Assembly (NCBI GenBank): GCA_002786355.1
Contig: PGCO01000001.1
Span: 310,001-374,000 of the forward strand
DNA: 64,000 bases
Direction: 5' to 3'
Source: Sediminibacterium sp. FEMGT703S
GTDB taxonomy: Bacteria; Bacteroidota; Bacteroidia; Chitinophagales; Chitinophagaceae
In this document: piece by piece, positions 56,051 to 64,000 of the stretch
Numbering within the stretch: the first letter of the stretch is position 1
Layout: each line of letters begins with the position of its first letter
The notes under the pieces: model-generated
What the model was told of the DNA's origin: nothing
Seen by the model: only the letters and a program-made list of their open reading frames with translations
Databases searched by the model: none
Made by a program: the position numbers and the translations under genes

Positions 56051-56415
56051 ATATTTTTTTTGATCTATCCATTTACCACGCCAAAGTATAACTAGGCGTT
56101 TAATTATTCATGATTTTAAACAAAGGTAATTCGAAAAGAAATCTTTGGAATAGCATAAACATGTTAATTATTAGCTTTCAAATTCATAATGTAATTGAAC
56201 TATGCCAGTGTCAAAATAATTTGTTGATAATTGCGTAAAGGAAAAGCTTGACATAATTATTTCGCACCACAAAAATTTGAAAGCACTTAAATTTAGTTGA
56301 TTCTAGAGGAATAAGTTAGTTATAAAACATGAAAATAATTTTACTTATTCTAAACCGTTTTATTTATCTTCCTTACCATAACCCATGAGCCCTTAGCAAG
56401 CACAAACTCTTTAGT
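56051..56415. other. Intergenic region between GNAT and orphan cluster
   Basis: About 365 AT-rich bases between divergent genes. It contains the promoter-like box at 56121 and no ORF, RNA gene or repeat that I can support. Confidence 0.5.
56121..56128 (-). promoter_or_regulatory. Candidate -7 promoter box for the GNAT-FGE-sulfatase-galK operon
   Basis: The minus strand reads TACCTTTG, an exact TAnnTTTG match, 70 bp before the GNAT ATG at 56050. No clear -33 box is seen. Confidence 0.45.
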
Positions 56416-57420
56416 ATGAAAAAAGGTTTATTAATTTTTGCAATCCTGCCGCTGTTTTTGTTTGCTCAAAAAAAACTTCCTTTAATTCAAAGTATCACAA
56501 GCGACACTTTGTATGGAAAATACCAGCAGATTTCTTTCATCTATGATCGTTTTGACAGAGTAACAGATATCATAAAAACCAATTGCAAAACTACAAAGAC
56601 ATCCCCGAATGATGTTTTTCCATTAATTGACACTGTAACCATTCAACAATTCAACTATGTCGGAAAAAGCAAGAGTCCTATTTCAAGAAAGATTACCAAT
56701 TATGAATTTGACCCAGTAGATCAAGTATCATATTGGACTTTCATCCAAAAACAAGTTTTCATTTATAAAGAAGGCAAACATATACAAGATAGTATCACAA
56801 ATAAAGTAAACAGGTTGCGTTTGGAAGAGGATCATATTGACAACGATAAACCATATTATTGGAAAGGCAGGCTTGAATATTCAAATAAAGCATTGAAGTA
56901 TATATTAAATACCAATTATCTAACAAGACGAAAATATGATTATGCACAAGGGGAAACAACAGAATTGTTAATCAACAGCCAACAAAATATTGCAAAAGAA
57001 GCCGAAGAACCATTTATGAAAAGCCATAGCTCTTCAAATCCTCCTTATTTTACATATTCTAAATTTGATAAAGCAATCAATCCACTAGGTTATTTAAATA
57101 TATCTAGCATTTTTCCACATGAAAACATTTCTTTTTCCTATGATACAGATGGGCTTATTGGCATTGAAGATCAAGAAATATTTAATAATGATTATAGTGT
57201 TTTCAAATGGTACTATTTAAATCAAAACAATATTTTAACCTATACAATTACAAGAGGTGATACAGATTCCCCATTTAAAGACATTATACATCTTTCCTAT
57301 ACCTATAACCAATTTAATTTGCCCATTGAATGCATCGCACTTATTCACAAAGAGTTTACTAGAGATGGAAGAGCAGTTGGTAAATATGAAAAGCGTTTTA
57401 CATTCAGCTATAGAAATTAA
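56416..57420 (+). CDS. Exported protein of unknown function (1 of 4)
   Basis: The 334-residue protein has a signal peptide (LLIFAILPLFLFAQ). The mature part holds beta strand-turn units with aromatic ends (ISFIYDRFDRVTDII, ISFSYDTDGLIGIEDQ, IHLSYTYNQFNLPIEC, KRFTFSYRN), reminiscent of YD-type or RHS-like repeats but not matching them clearly. I do not recognise the family. It is the first of four plus-strand exported genes in an AT-rich stretch. Confidence 0.6.
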   Translation: MKKGLLIFAILPLFLFAQKKLPLIQSITSDTLYGKYQQISFIYDRFDRVTDIIKTNCKTTKTSPNDVFPLIDTVTIQQFNYVGKSKSPISRKITNYEFDPVDQVSYWTFIQKQVFIYKEGKHIQDSITNKVNRLRLEEDHIDNDKPYYWKGRLEYSNKALKYILNTNYLTRRKYDYAQGETTELLINSQQNIAKEAEEPFMKSHSSSNPPYFTYSKFDKAINPLGYLNISSIFPHENISFSYDTDGLIGIEDQEIFNNDYSVFKWYYLNQNNILTYTITRGDTDSPFKDIIHLSYTYNQFNLPIECIALIHKEFTRDGRAVGKYEKRFTFSYRN

Positions 57421-57443
57421 AAAATTATACTCTCCATACAACA

Positions 57444-58208
57444 ATGAAACTTAAAATTATTTTGATAGCAGTACTGTTAAAAACGACAGTACTTGGTTTT
57501 TCTCAAACGAACAATCTTGATAGTCTTTTAAATGCTTTCAAAAGTAAAGACTTTGATGAAGTAGTAATAAATGCTAAAACAGTCTTAGAGAGTAAACAGA
57601 AAGAAGTAATCCCAGCTTTGATTCAATTACTAGAAAGTACTGAATATGTAAAATTATACTATTCACCGTCACTTATGTATCCAGGTACCAAACGGTTCAT
57701 TTCGGAAAATGAAAAAATTATTCCCTATGAAATAGACTGGATTTCTATTAGAGCAGGTTGGTTACTAGAAGAGCTTACATTCAAAGATTTTGGATTTAGA
57801 TCCACTGCCATTGCTAATCCTACATTAGAAGAAATCAAACTAAATAATCGTATAGAAGCGAATGAAAGAATTTATACAGTAAATTGGCAAAATAGGCAAA
57901 CAGAAACACAAATTATTCAAAATAGAAAAGTACTTGCTGAAAAGGCAACTATTTGGTGGGAGCAAAATAAAGAAAGCTGGACAAGGGTTTCAGCACTTAA
58001 AACAGCTTTACAATCTAACAATGAGTTCTGCATCTCAAATGCACTCAGTTTTATGTCTGATTATGCAGGTTATAAAAAAAGTTGTGATAATTTTTATGAA
58101 TTATATAATAATGAACTTTGGCCTCATATTGTTTTACTAAAGCACTCTTTAATTAAGAGTATACTAGAAAAAGTAGAAGATTTTTTCTATTTACGTGGGC
58201 CACAATAA
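57444..58208 (+). CDS. Exported protein of unknown function (2 of 4), possible helical repeat
   Basis: The 254-residue protein has a signal peptide (AVLLKTTVLGFSQ) and is then mostly helical. One stretch (EVIPALIQLLESTEYVKL) resembles a HEAT-like repeat, and further stretches are rich in Trp, Glu and Lys. No catalytic motif is visible. It starts 23 bp after the previous gene and precedes the next by 21 bp, so the first three unknown genes look like one operon. Confidence 0.6.
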   Translation: MKLKIILIAVLLKTTVLGFSQTNNLDSLLNAFKSKDFDEVVINAKTVLESKQKEVIPALIQLLESTEYVKLYYSPSLMYPGTKRFISENEKIIPYEIDWISIRAGWLLEELTFKDFGFRSTAIANPTLEEIKLNNRIEANERIYTVNWQNRQTETQIIQNRKVLAEKATIWWEQNKESWTRVSALKTALQSNNEFCISNALSFMSDYAGYKKSCDNFYELYNNELWPHIVLLKHSLIKSILEKVEDFFYLRGPQ

Positions 58209-58229
58209 TATTAATTCATTGAATAAAAG

Positions 58230-59504
58230 ATGATGAAACAATATATAGTATTTATAGCATCCAGCTTATTGTTTTTAACTAAACCAGCAATATCAATTGG
58301 GCAATTAAGTGAAACCAATAAACTGCTTCATAAAGCTAGTTTTTTGAGAGGATCAAATAAAATTAGAAATCAAGAAGCACAGAATATATATAATCTGTTG
58401 ATGGCTAAAGAACCTACAAATGCAGTCATTTATGCGGAAAGTGGCTTCTTTAATCTTTCATATGCAGATAAGGAATTGGGAATGATTGATTTAAACGTTG
58501 CTATGTATTTGTTAGAGAATAAGCTATGCGCATGTGATTATGAGCATATTTATAATATAAAGAAAGAAGAGTTTTTTTGTTCCCTTGAATTACTTGAAAA
58601 AATTTATGAAGAAAAAAGGAGGGTGTTTTATGAAAAAAAACAATTTGATTCAACTGGGCATTATATCAAAAAGTTAGTTCGTCTTTATACAGATTCCAGT
58701 GGCACTAAACCTGACTATTCAAAGTTTAAAAACAACAATATTGTTATTAATAAACTAAATGGGCTATACACAGAAGAAGCTGAAAATTTTGGAGATTCCC
58801 AAAAATATCAAGATGCATTAAAGAGTTATCAAAAAATAATCTTTAACAACTTCTATAAAAGAACTAACACAGATTTGATAGATTTATATGCTATTGTTGG
58901 TGAATACGATAGTATTCTACAAATAATGAATCGGGAATTATTCGTCAAAAAAAATGCTGATACGCGCTTTGCAGGTGAATATCCCATTCTTGCAGTAAGA
59001 TATTTTTTCGATTATATTTCAGCATATATTGCTAAAAGAGATTTCGAACCTGCCTATAAGTTAATTACAAGCAATACCACTTTTTCTTTCATTCCAGATA
59101 CAAAAAGTGAAAAAGGCAATATACTATTAAAAGAATTTCCAATGTACATGAAAGGAGAGAGTAGTAATTTTTGTGAGAGAATTAATCAAGAAGAAGTAGA
59201 ATACAGTTATTTTTATTTTTATCACTGTTTATTGAATGATTTAAACAATAAGAATTATGAAAACGCACTACTTCATTTAAACAATTTTTATAAATTAATG
59301 GCGCCTCAATTTCTGAATCTAGCAAAAGGCTCTATTCGCTATCTCACTGGGGAGTCATATAAATCTGATTATATCATTTTTTCATTAAAAGGATATTTAC
59401 TATCAAAACTAAATAAGAAAACTGAAGCAAAGCTGGCTTACCAAGAAGCCCTCAAATTGAACCCCGCATGTAAAGAAGCTATGTTAGAATTAAAAGCTTT
59501 ATAA
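58230..59504 (+). CDS. Exported TPR-containing protein of unknown function (3 of 4)
   Basis: The 424-residue protein has a signal peptide (FIASSLLFLTKPAISIGQ) and helical repeats throughout. The last unit (GYLLSKLNKKTEAKLAYQEALKLNPACKEAMLELKAL) is a clear tetratricopeptide repeat, and an N-terminal unit (YAESGFFNLSYADKELGMIDLNVAMYLLE) looks like a diverged one. A protein-binding role is likely; partner unknown. It lies 21 bp after the previous gene. Confidence 0.6.
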   Translation: MMKQYIVFIASSLLFLTKPAISIGQLSETNKLLHKASFLRGSNKIRNQEAQNIYNLLMAKEPTNAVIYAESGFFNLSYADKELGMIDLNVAMYLLENKLCACDYEHIYNIKKEEFFCSLELLEKIYEEKRRVFYEKKQFDSTGHYIKKLVRLYTDSSGTKPDYSKFKNNNIVINKLNGLYTEEAENFGDSQKYQDALKSYQKIIFNNFYKRTNTDLIDLYAIVGEYDSILQIMNRELFVKKNADTRFAGEYPILAVRYFFDYISAYIAKRDFEPAYKLITSNTTFSFIPDTKSEKGNILLKEFPMYMKGESSNFCERINQEEVEYSYFYFYHCLLNDLNNKNYENALLHLNNFYKLMAPQFLNLAKGSIRYLTGESYKSDYIIFSLKGYLLSKLNKKTEAKLAYQEALKLNPACKEAMLELKAL

Positions 59505-59615
59505 TGTTCAATTAATCATACAGCATATTTGAAATCAAAAAGCACTTTTATATGTTTGAGAACATAGAACTGATCAGCTTTGGCATATATTTTGTAGTTA
59601 TTTAAAAAAAATCAT

Positions 59616-60215
59616 ATGCGAATACTTGTAATTTTAGTTCTACTTTTTTGTAGTGTTACTGTTAAAGCCCAACAAAAAAAACATATAGATACCGTAGTGA
59701 TAAGAGCTGACTCTACTTTCGAAAGTTTAATACATAGAAAGTTATACAATTATCGCAACCATGTAAAATACCATATAGAAGAAAGAGGAAGAATTCGTGA
59801 ACTAATCGTCTATTTAGCTTCCGTAGAAGATTTAGTAACTGGGCATAAACTTTATGGCATAAGAATAGATCAAAGAGGTAGCCGGAATCTTTTTACAGAT
59901 GCCCCTATGACCAATGTTGAGTATATTGATGAAGATGAAATAGACTCAGTAGTTGCCCATCTAAAAATGGTGAGAGATGAAATTAAGAAGAAAGACCCTA
60001 ATACTGAGCGATATACGGAATTTCGCTTTTTTACAAGATCTGGTTTTATGATTGAGTGCTACACTGGAGCCAGTCGTTGGCGCTGTTTAATTCATTATGA
60101 AATTGGAAAAATGGTCTATGATGTCTACATAAATAACAACAATAGATTAGATGAATTCATTGAAACACTTGAAGAAATTTCAAAAGAAATAACAACAATG
60201 AGAACAAGCAATTAA
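59616..60215 (+). CDS. Exported protein of unknown function (4 of 4)
   Basis: The 199-residue protein has a signal peptide (ILVLLFCSVTVKAQ) and a mixed alpha/beta body with many charged residues (DEDEIDSVVAHLKMVRDEIKKKDPNTERYTEFRFFTRSGFMIECYTGASRWRCLIHYEIGK). I do not recognise it. A 111-bp gap separates it from the previous gene, so it may have its own promoter. It converges with mnmE. Confidence 0.6.
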   Translation: MRILVILVLLFCSVTVKAQQKKHIDTVVIRADSTFESLIHRKLYNYRNHVKYHIEERGRIRELIVYLASVEDLVTGHKLYGIRIDQRGSRNLFTDAPMTNVEYIDEDEIDSVVAHLKMVRDEIKKKDPNTERYTEFRFFTRSGFMIECYTGASRWRCLIHYEIGKMVYDVYINNNNRLDEFIETLEEISKEITTMRTSN

Positions 60216-60259
60216 GAAGGCAAGTAAAGTGTACAGAACCTGTATTAATTGTATTGTGC

Positions 60260-61642
60260 TTACTTCCCAATACAAAACTTACTAAAAATATAATCCAACT
60301 GATCTTCGTGGGTGATGCTGCCTGTGATGGTCCCTAAATAATGTAAGCACTGACGAATATCTAATGCTAATAAATCGCCTGGTAGTCTATTATGTAATCC
60401 TTGTTCTACTTCTTCTAATGATTGCATTAATCCTACCAATGCTTCATAATGTCTAGCATTTGTAACAATGGTAGACTCCGTATTAATATTCCCGTGAATT
60501 GTATTATTTACTAAGGATTTTTTTAGCGCATCTATTTGTTCATTATTTTTTGCGGAGATAAACAAACTGTTTTTAAATGCAGCAAATTGTTTAACAGTTT
60601 CTGCATTTGCCAAGTCGGCTTTATTACCTACTAAAATATAATTGATCTGCTCTTGTTCAAATTCATTTACAATTTGCTGTAATTCTGCGGCACTAATATT
60701 TAAGAGATCATACAAATACACTACCACTTGTGCAGCGCGCATTTTTTCTTTGCTCTTACTTACACCAATCTGTTCAATTGCATCATCAGTGTGTTCGCGT
60801 ATGCCGGCAGTATCAATCAACCTAAATAATACCCCTTCAATATTTAATACTTCTTCAATCGTGTCACGCGTAGTACCTGCAATATCGCTTACTATGGCTC
60901 TATTTTCATTTAATAATGTATTGAGCAATGTAGACTTGCCCGCGTTGGGCTTGCCAATAATGGCAACTTGTACACCATTCTTGATAACGTTGCCTAATTT
61001 AAAAGAACCTATCAAAGCTGCAGTTGCTTCTTTTAGCTGGCTTATCAAATTTTTAAACTGTGTTCGGTCTGCAAACTCTACATCTTCCTGAGAAAAGTCT
61101 AACTCTAATTCTATTAATGCTGAAAAACTAATGAGGGCTTCCCGCAACTGTGTTAAGTCTGAAGAAAAACCTCCACGCATAGTATGCAAAGCTGCTTTCT
61201 TACTGGCTTCTGTATTGCTCGCAATCAAATCAGCAACTGCTTCTGCTTGGGCCAAATCCATTTTACCTTTTAAGAATGCGCGCTGTGTAAACTCACCTGG
61301 CTTGGCCATTCTTACCCCAAGTTTGGTAATGGCTTGTAAAATTTGTTCTTGTATATATGGTGAGCCATGACAGCTTATTTCTATCACATCTTCACCTGTA
61401 TAAGACTTAGGACCTCTGTATAAGGACAATACTACTTCGTCTAAAACCGTATCTCCATCTTTTAGCAACCCAACATGAATAGTATGAGAAGCTTGTGCTA
61501 ATAAGTCTTTCTTTGGAAATAGTTGATTGATTACTTCAAATGTTGCTGGACCACTTATTCTAATCACTGCTATAGCTCCTATTCCTGGTGCAGTTGCCAA
61601 TGCAACAATTGTATCATCCCAACCTTGAAGTGCCGTATTCAT
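60260..61642 (-). CDS. mnmE: tRNA modification GTPase MnmE
   Basis: MnmE with MnmG forms 5-carboxymethylaminomethyluridine at tRNA wobble position 34. The 460-residue protein has an N-terminal folate-binding domain (DTIVALATAPGIGAIAVIRISGP) and a helical domain. The inserted G domain has G1 GKPNAGKS, G2 GTTRDTIEE, G3 DTAGIREH and G4 NKAD. The C-terminal motif CIGK includes the essential Cys. Length is normal. It starts 32 bp downstream of tonB1 on the same strand. Confidence 0.96.
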   Translation of the reverse strand: MNTALQGWDDTIVALATAPGIGAIAVIRISGPATFEVINQLFPKKDLLAQASHTIHVGLLKDGDTVLDEVVLSLYRGPKSYTGEDVIEISCHGSPYIQEQILQAITKLGVRMAKPGEFTQRAFLKGKMDLAQAEAVADLIASNTEASKKAALHTMRGGFSSDLTQLREALISFSALIELELDFSQEDVEFADRTQFKNLISQLKEATAALIGSFKLGNVIKNGVQVAIIGKPNAGKSTLLNTLLNENRAIVSDIAGTTRDTIEEVLNIEGVLFRLIDTAGIREHTDDAIEQIGVSKSKEKMRAAQVVVYLYDLLNISAAELQQIVNEFEQEQINYILVGNKADLANAETVKQFAAFKNSLFISAKNNEQIDALKKSLVNNTIHGNINTESTIVTNARHYEALVGLMQSLEEVEQGLHNRLPGDLLALDIRQCLHYLGTITGSITHEDQLDYIFSKFCIGK

Positions 61643-61674
61643 AAAGTAAAGATAGACGGTTTTTTAGTTGCAGA

Positions 61675-62496
61675 TTACTCCTCTGCAACTAAAAAGGTAA
61701 TTGACTGCTTATGCCGATAAATCACTTTACTCCCGTTTTGCATGGCAGGTTTCCAATGTGGGCCTTTGGCAATCACTCTGACCGCTTCTGCCTTTGTACC
61801 ATAGCCTGGATCATTCTCAGCAACCACATCACTAATGGCGCCAGTTTTATCAACTAAAAACGAAACCACTACAGTATATTTTCCAGCAGGTGCTCCATTT
61901 GAAATTGGCATATCGCTGTTTAAATGTCTTTCTAAATAGTTTCTCCAACCGCTGAGACCTCCAGGAAATTCTGCTGGTATTTGTACATTGTAAAAGATTT
62001 CTATTTCGGTATCGTCTTTGGCAACCAATGACACACCAGCTACTGATTTTTCAATTGGTGGATTGATGACATCATTGCTATTACCGCCTTCTTGATTAAA
62101 ATTACTGATTTGAACATTCTCGAATTCATCAATTGGTTTTATTGATTCTTCAGGTATTACTTCTTCATTAGATACAATTTTGGGCGGAGTAACAGCAACA
62201 GTTTTTAATTTGATAGGCTCTTTGGAAATTGGCTTTTTTAATTCAATTTTTGGTTTATCCTCTTTAATTTTCTCTAAAGAGATATCTATCACATTCAATA
62301 CAGTTGGAGCAGATTTCTGGCTCTTTGCCATTAGCACTACTGTTACAAATAATGCAGCAACACTTAACGCACCTAGCATGGCTTTCTTGAGCCTTTCATT
62401 GTATGTTTTGCGCAAATCATATGCACCATACTGTTTGTTTTTCCCATCAAATAAAATATCGAGCCACTCGCTCTGAAGGATCTGATTTTTATCCAT
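61675..62496 (-). CDS. tonB: Energy transducer TonB (1)
   Basis: TonB links the inner membrane proton gradient to outer membrane SusC-type transporters. The protein has a short cytoplasmic start (ILFDGKNKQYGAYDLRKTYNERLKKAML), one membrane segment, a charged linker with Lys/Pro/Glu, and the C-terminal TonB fold (GKYTVVVSFLVDKTGAISDVVAENDPGYGTKAEAVRVI...WKPAMQNG). I moved the start from 62526 to the ATG at 62496 (MDKNQILQSEWLDILFDG), which aligns with the paralogue next door. It lacks the polyproline run of that copy. Confidence 0.88.
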   Translation of the reverse strand: MDKNQILQSEWLDILFDGKNKQYGAYDLRKTYNERLKKAMLGALSVAALFVTVVLMAKSQKSAPTVLNVIDISLEKIKEDKPKIELKKPISKEPIKLKTVAVTPPKIVSNEEVIPEESIKPIDEFENVQISNFNQEGGNSNDVINPPIEKSVAGVSLVAKDDTEIEIFYNVQIPAEFPGGLSGWRNYLERHLNSDMPISNGAPAGKYTVVVSFLVDKTGAISDVVAENDPGYGTKAEAVRVIAKGPHWKPAMQNGSKVIYRHKQSITFLVAEE

Positions 62497-62578
62497 AGTA
62501 ATCTGTTTACTACTAGGATACATCAATGCTGGTTTTCCATAAAAAACAAATAGTTCTTCAAAAAAAAGAAATAAAAAA

Positions 62579-62605
62579 AGCCCTGAATCTAAAAGACTCA
62601 GGGCT
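62579..62605 (-). terminator. Rho-independent terminator after tonB2
   Basis: AGCCCTGAATCT and AGACTCAGGGCT form a 12-bp stem with one mismatch and a three-base loop. On the minus strand a run of T residues follows (CTTTTTTTATTTC). It separates the two tonB copies, so tonB1 needs its own promoter or read-through. Confidence 0.85.
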
Positions 62606-62626
62606 GTATAAAATTGTAGTGTTGAA

Positions 62627-63457
62627 TTATTCTTCAGATACCATGAAAGTTATACTCTGCTTGTGACGATAGATTACGTTTCTACCATTCTGTACAGCAG
62701 GCTTCCATTTTGGACCTCTTGTAATTACACGAACTGCTTCTGCTTTTGTACCATATCCTGGATCATTTTCAGCAACTACATCACTGATTGCTCCATCCTT
62801 AGCTACAATAAAAGATACTACAACTGTGTATTTTCCTGGAGGTGCACCATTTTCAACAGGTAAATCTCTGTTTAAGTTACGCTCCAAATATTTAGCCCAA
62901 GCTGGCAAACCTCCAGGGAATTCTGCTGGAATTTGTACCACGGTAAATATCTTGTCGTAATCTTCTTCTTTTTTAGGGGCTTCTACTACACCAGTACCAC
63001 TTTCAACTGGAGGAGCAACGATACCTTCGTCTTTTGCACCTTCCTGATTGATAGTACCAATCTTAGTGTCTTCCAATTTTTCTACCTCTTTAATTTCATC
63101 TTCTTCTTTCACTTCTTCATCCTTTACAATTTTAGGAGGAGTGAACTTAGTGATTTCCACTTTAGGAGGTTCTTGTTTTGGTGGTGGCGGTGGTGGCGGT
63201 GGCTCAGCCTTTTTTTCTTCCTGTTGCACGTTTTCCAGCGACACGTCTTGTACAATTAACTCTTTACTCTCTTTGCCGACAGTATTTGCAAGTATGTTAC
63301 CCAGCACAGCTAGTAAAAGAATGAGTACGGTCCCTACTAAAGCCTTGGTCATACGCTTGTTGTAAGTTTTGCGCAACTCATAAGCACCATACTCTTTATT
63401 TCTGCCATCAAAGATGATGTCGAGAATATCTGCTGATTGAATTTTATTTACGTCCAT
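62627..63457 (-). CDS. tonB: Energy transducer TonB (2)
   Basis: The 276-residue paralogue of tonB1 has the same start (ILDIIFDGRNKEYGAYELRKTYNKRMTKAL), a membrane segment, a polyproline linker (EPPPPPPPPKQEPPKVE), and an almost identical C-terminal domain (GKYTVVVSFIVAKDGAISDVVAENDPGYGTKAEAVRVITRGPKWKPAVQNG). It is 35 bp downstream of exbD, so exbD-tonB2 are probably co-transcribed. Confidence 0.93.
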   Translation of the reverse strand: MDVNKIQSADILDIIFDGRNKEYGAYELRKTYNKRMTKALVGTVLILLLAVLGNILANTVGKESKELIVQDVSLENVQQEEKKAEPPPPPPPPKQEPPKVEITKFTPPKIVKDEEVKEEDEIKEVEKLEDTKIGTINQEGAKDEGIVAPPVESGTGVVEAPKKEEDYDKIFTVVQIPAEFPGGLPAWAKYLERNLNRDLPVENGAPPGKYTVVVSFIVAKDGAISDVVAENDPGYGTKAEAVRVITRGPKWKPAVQNGRNVIYRHKQSITFMVSEE

Positions 63458-63492
63458 TGTAAAAAATGTTATTTGTTAGTTGCTTGTTGATC

Positions 63493-64000
63493 CTAATTAG
63501 ATGCGCCAGCTCCTGCACTTCCGCTTGCATCAGATATTTTAACCAAAGCGGCTTCGCCCTCGGAAATATCAACTAATGCATACTTTTTAAGTATATTAAT
63601 AGCCATTTCATCTAATATATCCACTACATTCTTATAAGTACATTCAGCAGAAGGCTTAATAATTACCACCAAATCCTTTTCAGGAGTATTTCTCTTCTTG
63701 TCAATCAAAACAGTTCTGATTTCCTTGAAGTTTGATGATTTAAAATTAGACCCATCTACTGCCAATTGACCTTCATAATAAAAGACATTGTTGTCATTGC
63801 CCAAAAGCAGGGTAATTACACCTGATTCTTTAGCTTTATTCTGGTCTTCAGGCTTATCGGCATCTTTTGGTAAAATTAGCCTCATAGCCGTTGGCTGACT
63901 CATGGTTGTAGTGAATATGAAAAAGGTAATCAACAAGAACCCTAAGTCCACCATAGGTGTTAAGTCAACCCTAGTTGATAGTTTTTTCCCTTTCTTGACG
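63493..64000 (-). CDS. exbD: ExbD biopolymer transport protein (partial)
   Basis: ExbD with ExbB forms the proton-driven motor that energises TonB. The track starts at an internal methionine. Reading the minus strand from the right edge gives KKGKKLSTRVDLTPMVDLGFLLITFFIFTT without a stop, the canonical ExbD start with the essential Asp in PMVDLGFLL in the membrane helix. The gene therefore begins beyond the window. The periplasmic part follows, with VVIIKPSAECTYKNVVDILDEMAI. The expected exbB lies outside the window. Confidence 0.92.
   Translation of the reverse strand, partial: VKKGKKLSTRVDLTPMVDLGFLLITFFIFTTTMSQPTAMRLILPKDADKPEDQNKAKESGVITLLLGNDNNVFYYEGQLAVDGSNFKSSNFKEIRTVLIDKKRNTPEKDLVVIIKPSAECTYKNVVDILDEMAINILKKYALVDISEGEAALVKISDASGSAGAGASN

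Noticed and set aside
63048-63365. Gly-rich plus-strand ORF (FGGGGGGGG)
   Set aside because: It is the complement of the TonB polyproline linker, not a real gene.
1-64000. CRISPR arrays, tRNA/rRNA genes, insertion sequences, prophage
   Set aside because: Read through both strands by eye; no regularly spaced direct repeats, no tRNA-like cloverleaf, no transposase or integrase ORF. A tRNAscan-SE and ISfinder run would be decisive.

Overview
The window looks like a chromosomal segment of a Bacteroidota bacterium, most likely Chitinophagaceae. The support is a SusC/SusD pair, GldF/GldG gliding genes, many lipoproteins with a short N-terminal signal and lipobox Cys, FG-GAP/ASPIC-UnbV lipoproteins, a CusA-type pump fused to its outer membrane factor, AT-rich intergenic DNA and several TAnnTTTG -7 promoter boxes. 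The family assignment is an inference from gene content. I see no tRNA, rRNA, CRISPR array, insertion sequence, integrase or phage gene.

Layout. 1-7.4 kb is housekeeping: a GldF-GldG fusion cut by the left edge, an iscS-iscU-iscA operon, methylmalonyl-CoA epimerase, rnc, fabF, acpP and two small genes. 7.4-11.7 kb is a sucrose operon: SLC45-like transporter, PfkB sugar kinase and a cytoplasmic GH13 amylosucrase. 11.7-16.2 kb is a minus-strand operon with two vanadium-haloperoxidase/PAP2-fold exported proteins around a beta-barrel protein. 17.2-28.6 kb holds susC, susD and two giant FG-GAP/ASPIC lipoproteins behind a terminator-like hairpin. 29-32.7 kb is a BNR-propeller protein with a LolA-like protein. 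32.8-40.6 kb is a metal efflux operon: small secreted protein, RND pump fused to a TolC-like factor, lipoprotein adaptor and a 16-repeat TPR protein.

40.7-49.8 kb is a minus-strand run of FG-GAP/ASPIC lipoprotein, haloperoxidase-like lipoprotein, QueD, GH109 alpha-N-acetylgalactosaminidase, NahK-like sugar 1-kinase and GH29 alpha-L-fucosidase. After an orphan PAS histidine kinase, 51.8-56.1 kb encodes galactokinase, a Cys-type sulfatase, a lipoprotein formylglycine-generating enzyme and a GNAT protein. Together these two stretches read as a toolkit for sulfated, fucosylated, GalNAc/Gal-containing glycans. 56.4-60.2 kb carries four exported proteins of unknown function, and 60.2-64 kb has mnmE, two tandem tonB genes and exbD, cut by the right edge.

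The most distinctive signal is the repeated association of FG-GAP/ASPIC giant lipoproteins with haloperoxidase-fold proteins. Others are the RND-TolC polyprotein with an apparent internal signal peptide, and the exported formylglycine-generating enzyme next to its probable sulfatase substrate. Several track starts were corrected: susD (track start is TTG), GH29, queD, the 44.9 kb haloperoxidase, tonB1, and exbD, which extends past the window edge.
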